Part shown: positions 27,657 to 36,356 of the stretch, piece by piece
Position numbering within the stretch: the first letter of the stretch is position 1
Layout: every line of letters starts with the position of its first letter
Assembly: GCA_937899835.1 (NCBI GenBank)
Contig: CALCCE010000095.1
Location: forward strand, 49,932-113,931
Length of the DNA stretch: 64,000 nt
Source of the DNA: an uncultured Flavobacteriales bacterium
Lineage (GTDB): Bacteria; Bacteroidota; Bacteroidia; Flavobacteriales_G; Salibacteraceae
Reading direction: 5' to 3'
The notes under the pieces: model-generated
Database searches by the model: none
What the model was told of the DNA's origin: nothing
Seen by the model: the letters and a program-made list of their open reading frames with translations, nothing else
Program-made: the position numbers and the translations under genes

Positions 27657-27745
27657 AGACATCACCACTTGTTCCGAAGAAACTGGTGAAAACTTTCGAA
27701 AACCGATCAACTGTCCACAAGGGGAATTGACGTTCTTTGTGCCCC

Positions 27746-29257
27746 ATGGAGCCAACAACCGTTATTCTATTCATTGCCGCCTATTTTCTGATGTTGGTTG
27801 GTGTCGCATGGCTCACCACCCGAAAAGGCGACAATCAGGAATTTTTTCTGGGCAACCGGCGGTCCCCTTGGTACGTGGTGGCCTTTGGCATGATTGGAAC
27901 CTCGCTCTCGGGAGTTACGTTCATCTCGGTGCCGGGCTGGGTAGAAGCCCGCGAATTTGCCTACATGCAAATGGTCTTTGGGTATGTGCCCGGCTACTTG
28001 CTCATCGCCACGGTGTTGTTGCCGCTGTATTACCGTTTGCGGCTCACCTCCATCTACACCTACCTCGAACAACGTTTTGGTCCGGTAGCCTACCGCACCG
28101 GGGCCTTCTACTTTTTACTTTCCCGAACCATAGGAGCCTCTTACCGCCTCTACCTGGTGGCCTTGGTGCTGCAATTGGCCGTATTGCAAAAACTCGGCGT
28201 AGTAGCGTGGTTCGATTTCCTAGGGGAAGGGGCCGATGATGCCGTTTTCGGACTCACCGTAGTGATCACGGTACTATTGATTTGGCTCTATACTTTCCGT
28301 GGAGGGATCAAAACCATCATTTGGACCGATACCCTGCAAACCCTTTTTATGTTGCTGGCCGTAGGGGTCACCGTTTGGGCCATCGCTACCCGCCTCGACT
28401 TGGGCCCCACCGAAGTATGGGCCACGGTTCAAAACAGTGAATATTCCCGCATCTTCTTTTTCGATGACTTCAAATCCGGTAACCACTTTATCAAGCAATT
28501 CCTCAGCGGTGCTTTCATCGCCATTGCTATGACAGGACTGGATCAGGACATGATGCAAAAAAACCTCAGCTGCCGCAACTTGCGCGATGCGCAGAAAAAT
28601 GTGGTGAGCTTGAGTTTGGTCTTGGTGGTAGTCAACCTGGTGTTTCTCAGCCTTGGGGCATTGCTTTTTACATTTGCCAGGGAGCAAGGTATTGCCCTGC
28701 CCGATGCCAGCGATGAGCTCTATCCTATGTTGGCCCTCGACGGCCATTTGGGTACTGCTGCCGCAGTATTGTTTGTGCTGGGTTTGGTGGCCGCAGCTTA
28801 TTCCAGTGCAGATTCGGCCCTCACAGCGCTCACCACCTCCTTTTGTGTCGACTTTTTAGGCATCGAAAAACGAGAACCTGCTGTGCAGGTAAACCTGCGT
28901 AAAAAAGTACACATTGGGTTTTCTATCGCCTTGGTGGTGCTCATCTTGCTGTTTCGCCTCATCAACGATGGCAGCGTTATTCAACAACTGTTTACCATTG
29001 CAGGCTATACCTATGGCCCCTTGTTGGGATTGTATGCCTTTGGCATGTTTACCCAACGCAAAGTAGTAGACGGTTACGTATGGGCGGTCTGTATTGCAGC
29101 TCCGCTGATCTGCTTTTTCCTCAAGAGTTGGCTGGCCCAAAGTCTGGGTTATCAGATGAGTTTCGAATTGCTCATCGTCAACGGCTTGTTCACTTTTTTC
29201 GGCCTCTGGCTGATCCGTCCCGGAAAAGATTCGAGGTTAGAAGAGATCTTGGATTAA
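27746..29257 (+). CDS. Sodium:solute symporter (SSS family)
   Basis: 503 residues from the ATG at 27746; an in-frame TTG at 27737 is less likely. About 13 membrane helices. The first helices hold FLGNRRSPWYVVAFGMIGTSLSGVTF, the sodium-site region of the family, and AAYSSADSALTALTTSF in helix 8 holds the conserved Ser/Thr for sodium. The substrate (sugar, amino acid or other organic solute) cannot be read from the sequence. The gene is alone in its direction and its stop overlaps that of the convergent BNR-type gene by 4 bases. Confidence 0.92.
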   Translation: MEPTTVILFIAAYFLMLVGVAWLTTRKGDNQEFFLGNRRSPWYVVAFGMIGTSLSGVTFISVPGWVEAREFAYMQMVFGYVPGYLLIATVLLPLYYRLRLTSIYTYLEQRFGPVAYRTGAFYFLLSRTIGASYRLYLVALVLQLAVLQKLGVVAWFDFLGEGADDAVFGLTVVITVLLIWLYTFRGGIKTIIWTDTLQTLFMLLAVGVTVWAIATRLDLGPTEVWATVQNSEYSRIFFFDDFKSGNHFIKQFLSGAFIAIAMTGLDQDMMQKNLSCRNLRDAQKNVVSLSLVLVVVNLVFLSLGALLFTFAREQGIALPDASDELYPMLALDGHLGTAAAVLFVLGLVAAAYSSADSALTALTTSFCVDFLGIEKREPAVQVNLRKKVHIGFSIALVVLILLFRLINDGSVIQQLFTIAGYTYGPLLGLYAFGMFTQRKVVDGYVWAVCIAAPLICFFLKSWLAQSLGYQMSFELLIVNGLFTFFGLWLIRPGKDSRLEEILD

Positions 29258-31347
29258 CGACTAAACATCTGAAGAAAGATGTCCAAATCACCCGTGCGGT
29301 TGTTTTCCTTGTTGTACCAATAGGTCACGATGCGTTCTACCAGCAAGGTGTTGTTGAACTGCCACCGGTAATGGAAACCGTTGGGAGTAACATCACGCAC
29401 ATACCTACTCAGGTCTAACGAATACGTTTTGAAAGAGTAGTCGTCTACCGTAATGGTCCAGGGGAGGTGCCAGGCAGTGGGCCTCAAAAACATCAGACTT
29501 TGTACTTCAAGGGTCATGCCGTCCTCGTTTTCGAGGGTCATGGTCATGCTGCGGTTGTTGGTAAACAGACGAAAACCGGTGGCATCTAAAGCAGGCTTCA
29601 GTGTGCCGGCACTCACCGTATCCAGCCGCTTAACAGCTTCGCGCTTAAACTCGAGTTCCTTCCGCTTTTCCTCATCCTTCTTTGCTTTTTTGCGCGCTTT
29701 TTTGGTATCCTCCTTTTCTAGATACCGATCGATGTCAAATTGCAAAATCACAAACTCGTTGATTTGCGGCATCGATTCGGGATTCGCATTTACTCCTTCC
29801 AATACTTTGGTGAGTTTGTCCGGATCTTGTGGAGGCATCCAAAGTTCAATTTCCTTATCAGAATCCAGCGCCAGGGAAGAACCATTGGTAAAGGTTTTCA
29901 GGGTTAGCTGCTGGTCTACATCCAATTCATACACCATGAGCATTTCATTGGTAGAATTGAAATTCCCGGAAACGGATTTGATGCTCATTTTCACCACTGG
30001 AGATTCGAAAAAGGTACTCAATGGATTTTTCATTTCGTACTCCTCATACTTCATAGTAGTAAGGTCTACCATGTAGTTTTTGCCTTCACCGTCTCCCGCA
30101 ATGGAGTGCTCTTTGTCCAATACTTTGAGGTTAGCTGCTTCCATATCCAGCGTAATGGCGCGAAACCAGGTTTTGCCACTATCGGTTGATTGATACAAGT
30201 CCCGTTCGGTGAGTCCCCAATACATGCTGCTATCTTTCACACTGCGAATCACCTCTGGTTCGGCAATGGGGTAGAGGTCGGTATGTAGCGGGTAGGTATT
30301 CCAATGCAAGTCGTCAATCACATGCAAGTTGCGTTGCTTGTCCAGCACCAACAGTTGATAGTTGAGGGCATAAATATCTTCTCGTGTGGATTCAATGCGT
30401 TGGGTAGGGTGAATTTTCCGCAAGCGCATAGCATCCTCAATCAAGTAGACATAACCTGAATCGTCTACTCCATACAAGCGGTTGTTGATGGCATCCAGAG
30501 AATATTGTTTGATTACCTGACTGGTCGTATCCCATTGGATAGCATTGTCTTTGGTGAAATAAAGGCGGTTGTTTTGCTGAACCACCCAATAGTCGTTGAA
30601 GTGAAGAATGTTGGTAATGGACTTGTTGAACCGGGATTCGGGTACCAAACCTTGGTCGAGCGGTGTTTCAATGGTAGTCCAGGACTCAAAATTGTCGGAA
30701 GTTTGGCGCAGTATGTTGTTAGAACCCGAGGCCAATCCCTCCTTATCATTCAGCATGTAGGCCCGTAGAAGTCGTTCGCTGGACCCCACCGTCTTTTTAA
30801 GTGGTTTCCATTGCTCCCCATAATTTTCGGTGTAATAAATCTTGCTGGAAGAGCCAGTAAGCCATGCCTTACCCTCCTTGCCCATATGCGCATTGTACAC
30901 CCAGGTCGGTTCTCCAAATTGAACGGGTTCCCAACTTTCACCACCATCAGTAGTGCGGTACACAATGTTTTTATCGCCATCTTCCTCCAGCGCAAGGTTA
31001 CCGTAAGCCAAACCGATGGTTTCGTTGAACCAGACAATTCGCTTAATCGGATCGCCGGTTCGCAGGCTATCGCTTTGCTTATCAGCCAGCAACCAAGGAT
31101 ACCACAAAGAATCAGGGGCAGCCGCCCGGTAGGCAAATCCCTCGTTGGTAGTTAACCAAATAGACCCATCGGGGTGAGGGGAAATGCGGTCGAGGTTGCC
31201 TTCCACTTCCAAATTGGCGTTGTAGTTCCTGCTTTGGCCCACCAACAAAAGGGGACCCCCAGCAAAAAAAAGTAAGGTAAAAAAGGAAGTTCGAAGAAAA
31301 GAAGGGGCGCTTACGATTCGATCAATTCTATAATTGCTTCGGAACAC
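29254..31347 (-). CDS. Exported BNR/YCF48-like propeller protein
   Basis: 697 residues from a GTG at 31347, which keeps the leader (SFFTLLFFAGGPLLLVGQ). The start lies 37 bases inside the 3' end of the aminotransferase gene, and no later start preserves the signal. The first 350 residues carry repeated blades with TTDGGESWEPV, YTENYGEQWKPL, TSDNFESWTTI and STDSGKTWFRAI, the BNR/YCF48 pattern. A charged helix KKARKKAKKDEEKRKE follows near residue 560. The C-terminal part is beta-rich with no known fold. Function unknown; an extracytoplasmic binding or assembly factor is possible. Confidence 0.75.
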   Translation of the reverse strand: MFRSNYRIDRIVSAPSFLRTSFFTLLFFAGGPLLLVGQSRNYNANLEVEGNLDRISPHPDGSIWLTTNEGFAYRAAAPDSLWYPWLLADKQSDSLRTGDPIKRIVWFNETIGLAYGNLALEEDGDKNIVYRTTDGGESWEPVQFGEPTWVYNAHMGKEGKAWLTGSSSKIYYTENYGEQWKPLKKTVGSSERLLRAYMLNDKEGLASGSNNILRQTSDNFESWTTIETPLDQGLVPESRFNKSITNILHFNDYWVVQQNNRLYFTKDNAIQWDTTSQVIKQYSLDAINNRLYGVDDSGYVYLIEDAMRLRKIHPTQRIESTREDIYALNYQLLVLDKQRNLHVIDDLHWNTYPLHTDLYPIAEPEVIRSVKDSSMYWGLTERDLYQSTDSGKTWFRAITLDMEAANLKVLDKEHSIAGDGEGKNYMVDLTTMKYEEYEMKNPLSTFFESPVVKMSIKSVSGNFNSTNEMLMVYELDVDQQLTLKTFTNGSSLALDSDKEIELWMPPQDPDKLTKVLEGVNANPESMPQINEFVILQFDIDRYLEKEDTKKARKKAKKDEEKRKELEFKREAVKRLDTVSAGTLKPALDATGFRLFTNNRSMTMTLENEDGMTLEVQSLMFLRPTAWHLPWTITVDDYSFKTYSLDLSRYVRDVTPNGFHYRWQFNNTLLVERIVTYWYNKENNRTGDLDIFLQMFSR

Positions 31348-32606
31348 TGGTCGAGGTCTTTAAGATTCGTAAAAACATTTGGAGTTACGCGGATTCCTTT
31401 TAATTCGGCCCAGTTTACGATGGAAGCCAATACATTGTATTTCAACAAAAGATCGCGCACCATCATATCAATGTCCTTGTTGGTGGTACCATCGATATCA
31501 AAAGAAACCAAACAGGTAGAAAACTGAGGGTCTTCCGGGGTGAGCATTTTGATTCTTGGATGGCTGGATATCTTTTTAGCAAAGTACTTTTTGAGGTAGC
31601 GAAGGCGCGCCTCCTTGCGGTCGATGCCAATCATTTCATGAAAAGTGATGGCTTCGCCGATCGCCATCTCGTTAGGCAGGTCGTGGGTGCCTTGCCCTTC
31701 AAACTTATAAATGGAATCCGAATAAGGGTCGGCCGTTGCATACAATGGCCAAAGTTGCGAAATGAGCGATTTTCTGACGTAAAGTAAACCCGTGCCCAAA
31801 GGTGCACTCAACCATTTGTGTAAACTGGTGCCAAAGTAGTCGCAATCCAGGTCATCAATCCTAAAATTGATTTGTGCAAAGCTGTGGGCACCGTCTACCA
31901 CCGTTTGAATGTTTCGTTCTTTGGCCAGCCGGCAAAGATCTTTCACCGGCAACATTTGGCCAGTCCAGTTATTGACATGCGTCAGATGAACCACCTTCGT
32001 TTTTCGGGTAAAAGCGTTTTTGTAAATCTCTATCAGTTGCTGACCATCATCGGAAGGCATCGGCAGGTCTACCCATACCAAAGTGATGTTATCGCGCTTT
32101 TCCCGTTGTTTCCAGGCATGCACCATGTTGGGGTAATCTTGTCGGGCCAATACTACCTCGTCACCAGCCTGAAGGTTCAACCCCATGATTACCGTAGTAA
32201 GAGCCTCCGTAGTATTTCGCTTGATGGACAGCTCTTCAACTTGGCAACCCGCGAGCGCAGCTAATTTTCTGCGCAGTGGGGGAACCTCTTTTTTCAAGTG
32301 ACGGTTCATGTAGAGGCTGGGTCCCAGGTTGGCCAATTGATGGTAACGAAACAAAGCATCCTGAACCACCTTAGGGTGTGGGCTCACCCCACCACTGTTG
32401 AGGTAAATTACTCCCCGGGAAATAGGGTAGGCCAAGCGGATTTGATTCCAAAGGTCTTCGTTATAGCTGCCCTGCTCGGGAGTCAATTGTTGCAATGCAT
32501 GAGAAGCATCGGCTACCCCAGCGCCATTGGCTTTGAAATGTCCCAAGATGGAAAAGCCAGCAGTGGCTATGGCCATGCGTTTTAAAAAATTACGGCGAGC
32601 TTGCAT
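31311..32606 (-). CDS. Class V aminotransferase with Tat-type signal
   Basis: 431 residues. The PLP enzyme fold is clear: YLNSGGVSPHP at the substrate entrance, Asp238 (VVDGAH) and Lys264 (TSLHKWLSAPLGTG) for the cofactor, as in the cysteine desulfurase and isopenicillin-N epimerase group. The N-terminus MQARRNFLKRMAIATAGF has the twin Arg and FLK of a Tat signal followed by a mild hydrophobic stretch, so export in folded form is likely. Its substrate is unknown. The next gene starts inside its 3' end, so the two are probably one operon. Confidence 0.88.
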   Translation of the reverse strand: MQARRNFLKRMAIATAGFSILGHFKANGAGVADASHALQQLTPEQGSYNEDLWNQIRLAYPISRGVIYLNSGGVSPHPKVVQDALFRYHQLANLGPSLYMNRHLKKEVPPLRRKLAALAGCQVEELSIKRNTTEALTTVIMGLNLQAGDEVVLARQDYPNMVHAWKQREKRDNITLVWVDLPMPSDDGQQLIEIYKNAFTRKTKVVHLTHVNNWTGQMLPVKDLCRLAKERNIQTVVDGAHSFAQINFRIDDLDCDYFGTSLHKWLSAPLGTGLLYVRKSLISQLWPLYATADPYSDSIYKFEGQGTHDLPNEMAIGEAITFHEMIGIDRKEARLRYLKKYFAKKISSHPRIKMLTPEDPQFSTCLVSFDIDGTTNKDIDMMVRDLLLKYNVLASIVNWAELKGIRVTPNVFTNLKDLDQCSEAIIELIES

Positions 32607-32690
32607 GAATGGGGCTTATCCCGCACAAATTACAGATAATCTGGCGATTTGCCCCGGATGTCGGGTCAAAAGCGAAAATCAAGTACCGGA

Positions 32691-33404
32691 CTACGGTCGG
32701 ATTTCGTAATAGACCCGAACTTCAGTGGCTGCATTGAGGGGGTTGGTCAACACAAAGGGGTTGTCCACCTTAGGCTTAGGAATCACCTTCCACGACCCCA
32801 TTAAGTCCGAAATTCCTACTGTATTGATGTCGTGAAGTTGAAAGAACCAAAAGCTGTCTGCAAGTTGAATGTTTTGACTGGAAAAATCCCATGCTACCGG
32901 GAAAGAAGCACTGTCTACATCAGCAACCGTGTCGGCAGAAGCGAACACATTGGGTGGAAGCGAATCGGGACCAAAGTAGAAAGCAAGGTCAGGGCCAGAA
33001 GTATCAGGATCCCAAAAGCCACCGTTTTCATTGGTTAAGCTCACATTGACAACCTCAATCCTGGTCAAGTACTTTTCCCCGATTAAAATGGTCTGCGAAA
33101 CCTCGTCCGATTTGTTGCCATTTTCTGAAAAAGCCCTCAGGGTAACAGTATAGGTCCCTTTGCGGGCATAGTCGTGAATAGGGGTAGGTTGCTCCGAAGT
33201 GCCTCCGTCTCCAAAGTCCCAGCGGTAAGAAACTCCATCTTGTGTACAGTTTCGAAAGCCAATGGTTTTTCCAACGATGGAACTACTAAAAGTGGGTTCG
33301 AAACATGCTTCAGGAGTCTTTTGGCAGCTGGACAACCAGAGTGCCAAAGCGGCAAAAACAATTGCCGGCAAAGAGTGTAATCCTTTGGAAAGGTATTTTG
33401 TCAT
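32691..33404 (-). CDS. PKD-domain lipoprotein
   Basis: 237 residues. The leader ends LWLSSC, with Cys27 lipidated. Residues 45-115 form a PKD domain, with the signature YRWDFGDGGTSEQPTPIHDYARKGTY. The rest is beta-rich with a stretch DPDTSGPDLAFYFG reminiscent of C2-like or calcium-binding surface modules. Function unknown; probably exposed on the outer membrane. It stands alone, 84 bases downstream of the aminotransferase start region on the same strand. Confidence 0.82.
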   Translation of the reverse strand: MTKYLSKGLHSLPAIVFAALALWLSSCQKTPEACFEPTFSSSIVGKTIGFRNCTQDGVSYRWDFGDGGTSEQPTPIHDYARKGTYTVTLRAFSENGNKSDEVSQTILIGEKYLTRIEVVNVSLTNENGGFWDPDTSGPDLAFYFGPDSLPPNVFASADTVADVDSASFPVAWDFSSQNIQLADSFWFFQLHDINTVGISDLMGSWKVIPKPKVDNPFVLTNPLNAATEVRVYYEIRP

Positions 33405-33526
33405 AACCTACAAGTATAGCCAGAAACCAGCAAAATCAATAGCAGCAAGAATCAAATTGAGTAAGCGGTTCCAATTGTCCCGTTAACGGATAAAATTTCA
33501 AATAATTGTGAAAAAAGGGGCATCCT

Positions 33527-33997
33527 TCAATCGGTAAAAGAACAGACCATTACCTTGTGTGGCCCTAAGGGGGGAAGGTCAAATTCAGGTCCCAGAACCG
33601 TAAATCCATACTTTTGGTAGAAAGCAGTGGCGCTTAGCCGAACATTGCACCACACCAGGGGTACTTCCCGCTCCTGAAGCCATTGCATGCCACGTTGTAG
33701 CATGCGGGTACCGATACCCTTGCTTTGCAACTCCGGCTCCACTGCCATGCCTCGAATCCGGTAATGGTATCCACCATCCAGATCGGGTTGGTCTTTTTGG
33801 TACATGGAAATCACGCCAACCAGCCTGCATTCCTGAAAAGCGCCCAAGTGCAAGCTATCCACTTCGTGGTCTTCCAGGTACTCGGCCGCTTCTTTAGGTT
33901 GGTGCGCCCGCAAAACGCGGTGGCGCAAATCATAGGTTTGTGGATAGGCAATCGGCCTAACGGTTATCGTTTGGGTGAGTTCGCTCAAATCAGGCAT
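33527..33997 (-). CDS. GNAT family N-acetyltransferase
   Basis: 156 residues from the ATG at 33997; a TTG at 34015 would add six residues and deepen the overlap with the upstream gene. The acetyl-CoA loop is in the segment IRGMAVEPELQSKGIGTRML (Q-x-x-G-I/x-G), and VWCNVRLSATAFYQKYGF is the usual C-terminal part. The acceptor is unknown. Start and nfeD stop overlap by 8 bases, so translation is coupled to the membrane protease gene. Confidence 0.9.
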   Translation of the reverse strand: MPDLSELTQTITVRPIAYPQTYDLRHRVLRAHQPKEAAEYLEDHEVDSLHLGAFQECRLVGVISMYQKDQPDLDGGYHYRIRGMAVEPELQSKGIGTRMLQRGMQWLQEREVPLVWCNVRLSATAFYQKYGFTVLGPEFDLPPLGPHKVMVCSFTD

Positions 33998-35417
33998 CTT
34001 CAACAGGGTAAACAAAAAGCTGGGCGGCCTCGTACTTGGCCACCTCTATGACAGTATCTTTTTCTATAAATCCAATTCCGGCGGTGGCATCATACAAATC
34101 ACCGTTAATTTCAACTTTTCCTGAAGGGCGCAATACCGTAGCGGCTGTGCCACGTGCCCCCACCAGGTGATGGTGGTTGGCATCCGTGCCCACATAACCT
34201 TCCGAACGGGCTTGAACCGTATCCAGTACCATCCGGCTCAACATGTGCGTTTGCAACAAACGTCCACCGAGCCACACCGAACCGCCCAAAGCCAAAGCAG
34301 AAGACAAAACGATGATCAACAACGACCGGGCAATGGCCTCACCGTCAACAAAGGAGAAATCCAGGCCATCGTTGTCCCACATGGTGAGCACCAAAGAGGT
34401 AATGATCAACATGATGCCTCCAAAACCAGCAACTCCAAAACCAGCAACTCCAAAACCTGCCACTCCAAAACCGGGAATCGCAAATACTTCCACCGCCAAC
34501 AGCACCAAACCCACGAAAAACAGCACAATCTCCCAATTGGCCGCCAAACCTTCGAGGTAAGCCGGGGCGAAATAGAGCACCGCGGCCACCATGGCTCCCA
34601 CAATAGGAAATCCTACACCAGGCGTTTGCAATTCGAAATAAATGCCTCCGATCATGATCAACACCAGGATGCCCCTCAATGCATCGTTGAGCAAAAATTT
34701 GATGACCGAATCCATGTTGGACGCTTTGTATTTCCGAATCTCGTAATTGGTGATGCCTGCGTGTTCGAGCGCCTCGGCTGCACTGCCGACCATGGCTTCA
34801 CAAAAGCCGTTTTCGATGGCCTCTGCCACGGAAAATGTCACGACCTTGCCCGAGTCGCTCACGCCAGGAACGTACTTGTCGGGGTCTACCATCGCCTCAG
34901 CAATATCAGGGTCTCGACCATTCGCCTCCGCAGTAGCCCGCATTTTGTTGCGGAAATAGCTTTGGTACTTGTCGGGCGCGGCCTCCGCGTTCTGATTCAC
35001 TACCGTGGCCGCACCAATGGTGGAGCCCGAGCGCATGTAGATGCTGTCGCAGGCAATGGAAATCAAAGCACCGGCAGAAGCAGCATTGTTTTCGATGAAC
35101 ACATATACCGGCATTTTGGCGTGCAGTAGCCGGGTGCGAATGGAGTCGGCCATATCCACCCGCCCACCGTAGGTATTCATTTGCACCAAAACCAGATCGG
35201 CTTCGATGCTATCCGCCTCGGCCATGGCGCGTTGGGTGGTGCGCCAAACGGGCGAAGCTATCTCTTCTTTGATGTCGAAAGTATAAACCAGAAGCTTTTC
35301 TTCGCCAGATGGAGAAGTAGTGGTATCGGTTTGTGCAAAGCCAACAGGAACCAACCAAAAGCTGGCCCAAAGCAACGAGAGCAGCCGTAATATCAGAAAT
35401 GAGCGGGGTGATTTCAC
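33990..35417 (-). CDS. NfeD family membrane-bound ClpP-class protease
   Basis: 475 residues from a GTG at 35417. A signal peptide is followed by a ClpP-like Ser/Lys protease domain with Ser114 (ENNAASAGALI) and a candidate Lys near 158. Four to five membrane helices and a C-terminal OB-fold of the NfeD type (GARGTAATVLRPSGKVEINGD) follow. This is the long NfeD1b form that cleaves stomatin partners and helps control membrane quality. No stomatin gene is next to it. The third membrane segment holds a run of three FGVAG repeats encoded by a 15-bp tandem repeat. The GNAT gene overlaps the 3' end. Confidence 0.92.
   Translation of the reverse strand: MKSPRSFLILRLLSLLWASFWLVPVGFAQTDTTTSPSGEEKLLVYTFDIKEEIASPVWRTTQRAMAEADSIEADLVLVQMNTYGGRVDMADSIRTRLLHAKMPVYVFIENNAASAGALISIACDSIYMRSGSTIGAATVVNQNAEAAPDKYQSYFRNKMRATAEANGRDPDIAEAMVDPDKYVPGVSDSGKVVTFSVAEAIENGFCEAMVGSAAEALEHAGITNYEIRKYKASNMDSVIKFLLNDALRGILVLIMIGGIYFELQTPGVGFPIVGAMVAAVLYFAPAYLEGLAANWEIVLFFVGLVLLAVEVFAIPGFGVAGFGVAGFGVAGFGGIMLIITSLVLTMWDNDGLDFSFVDGEAIARSLLIIVLSSALALGGSVWLGGRLLQTHMLSRMVLDTVQARSEGYVGTDANHHHLVGARGTAATVLRPSGKVEINGDLYDATAGIGFIEKDTVIEVAKYEAAQLFVYPVEDA
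34420..34479 (-). repeat. 15-bp tandem repeat inside the NfeD membrane segment
   Basis: Units at 34420-34434 and 34435-34449 are identical (CCAAAACCAGCAACT on the plus strand); 34450-34464 differs at two positions and 34465-34479 is a decayed fourth copy. Each codes for FGVAG or a close variant. A change of unit number keeps the frame but alters helix length by five residues. Confidence 0.9.
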
Positions 35418-35456
35418 TCCCTAAAAGTACAGAAAAGCCCGAACAGAGCCTTACTG

Positions 35457-36263
35457 CTATCCTACGGAATCCGAAGGAAAAAAACGCTGAACAGCTTCCA
35501 GAGAGGCTTCGAAAACACCCTTGTTGGCAGCCACAATGTCGATACCGGTCCAAAATTGATCTCCACCCGCAAAATCACTCACCCGGCCACCAGCTTGTTG
35601 CACCAGAAAAGCCCCGGCCATCACATCCCACGGCTTTAGTCCGTATTCATAAAATAGCTCGAAGCGTCCACAAGCAACGTAAGCGAGATCGGTGGCCGCT
35701 GAGCCCAACCGCCGTAGGCCTCGACTGTGCTGCATCAGGTAGGCAAACAACTCCATGTAAGGTACCTGTCGACCAAAATCAGTGTAAGGAAAACCCGTGG
35801 CCAACAAACTGTCTTCCAAACGGGTAGTCTCCGAAACCCGAATCGATTTGCCGTTGTTGAAGGCACCGCCGTTTTCCCAGGCATAGAAACACTCATCTTG
35901 GTTGATTTCATACACCACACCCATAACGGTGGTGTTTTCGCGCACCAAAGCAATGCTAATGGCGTAGCAAGGCAAACCGTGAATGAAATTGGTGGTGCCG
36001 TCAATTGGATCGACCACCCAACGCCAGGTTTCACCTTTGCGCTCAGAAGTGCCTTCTTCCGCCTCAATACCCGAGCCGGGGAGCAATCGGGTCAACCCTT
36101 CGGCAAGTCGTTTTTCGGAGGCCTTATCCACCGCCGTCACCAAATCGTGCACTCCTTTTTCTTCAATCAATCCGGCGTGCAGGTGCTCCCGTTGTTGCTG
36201 TACAAATTTCCCCGTGTCACGGGCCAATTCACAAGTTTTCAGGCAGAGTTGTTCAAGGTTCAT
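35457..36263 (-). CDS. suhB: Inositol monophosphatase family protein
   Basis: 268 residues. Metal and phosphate sites are complete: Glu69-Glu70 (IEAEEGTSE), Asp85 in WVVDPIDGTTNF, and PWDVMAGAFLVQQAGG near residue 215. The family removes phosphate from inositol-1-phosphate and related sugars, and SuhB also binds RNA polymerase in other phyla; which role applies here is unknown, so the symbol is tentative. It has a -7 box of its own and lies 39 bases upstream of the nfeD GTG on the same strand. Confidence 0.9.
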   Translation of the reverse strand: MNLEQLCLKTCELARDTGKFVQQQREHLHAGLIEEKGVHDLVTAVDKASEKRLAEGLTRLLPGSGIEAEEGTSERKGETWRWVVDPIDGTTNFIHGLPCYAISIALVRENTTVMGVVYEINQDECFYAWENGGAFNNGKSIRVSETTRLEDSLLATGFPYTDFGRQVPYMELFAYLMQHSRGLRRLGSAATDLAYVACGRFELFYEYGLKPWDVMAGAFLVQQAGGRVSDFAGGDQFWTGIDIVAANKGVFEASLEAVQRFFPSDSVG

Positions 36264-36294
36264 GGGTAGAGAAGGGTTTCAGTTTCGCGGTGGA

Positions 36295-36302
36295 CAAAAC
36301 TA
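36295..36302 (-). promoter_or_regulatory. -7 box TAGTTTTG before the inositol monophosphatase
   Basis: Minus-strand TAGTTTTG, 31 bases before the ATG at 36263. No -33 partner seen. Confidence 0.4.
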
Positions 36303-36356
36303 CAGAAATGTACCTGCGGAAAAGAAGGCAGGCATTCGAAATTCAGCTCGTTGAGA

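Noticed and set aside
34167..35129. A 320-residue plus-strand frame across the NfeD gene
   Set aside because: It is antisense to a clearly conserved protease gene, is rich in His, Gln and Arg and resembles no protein.
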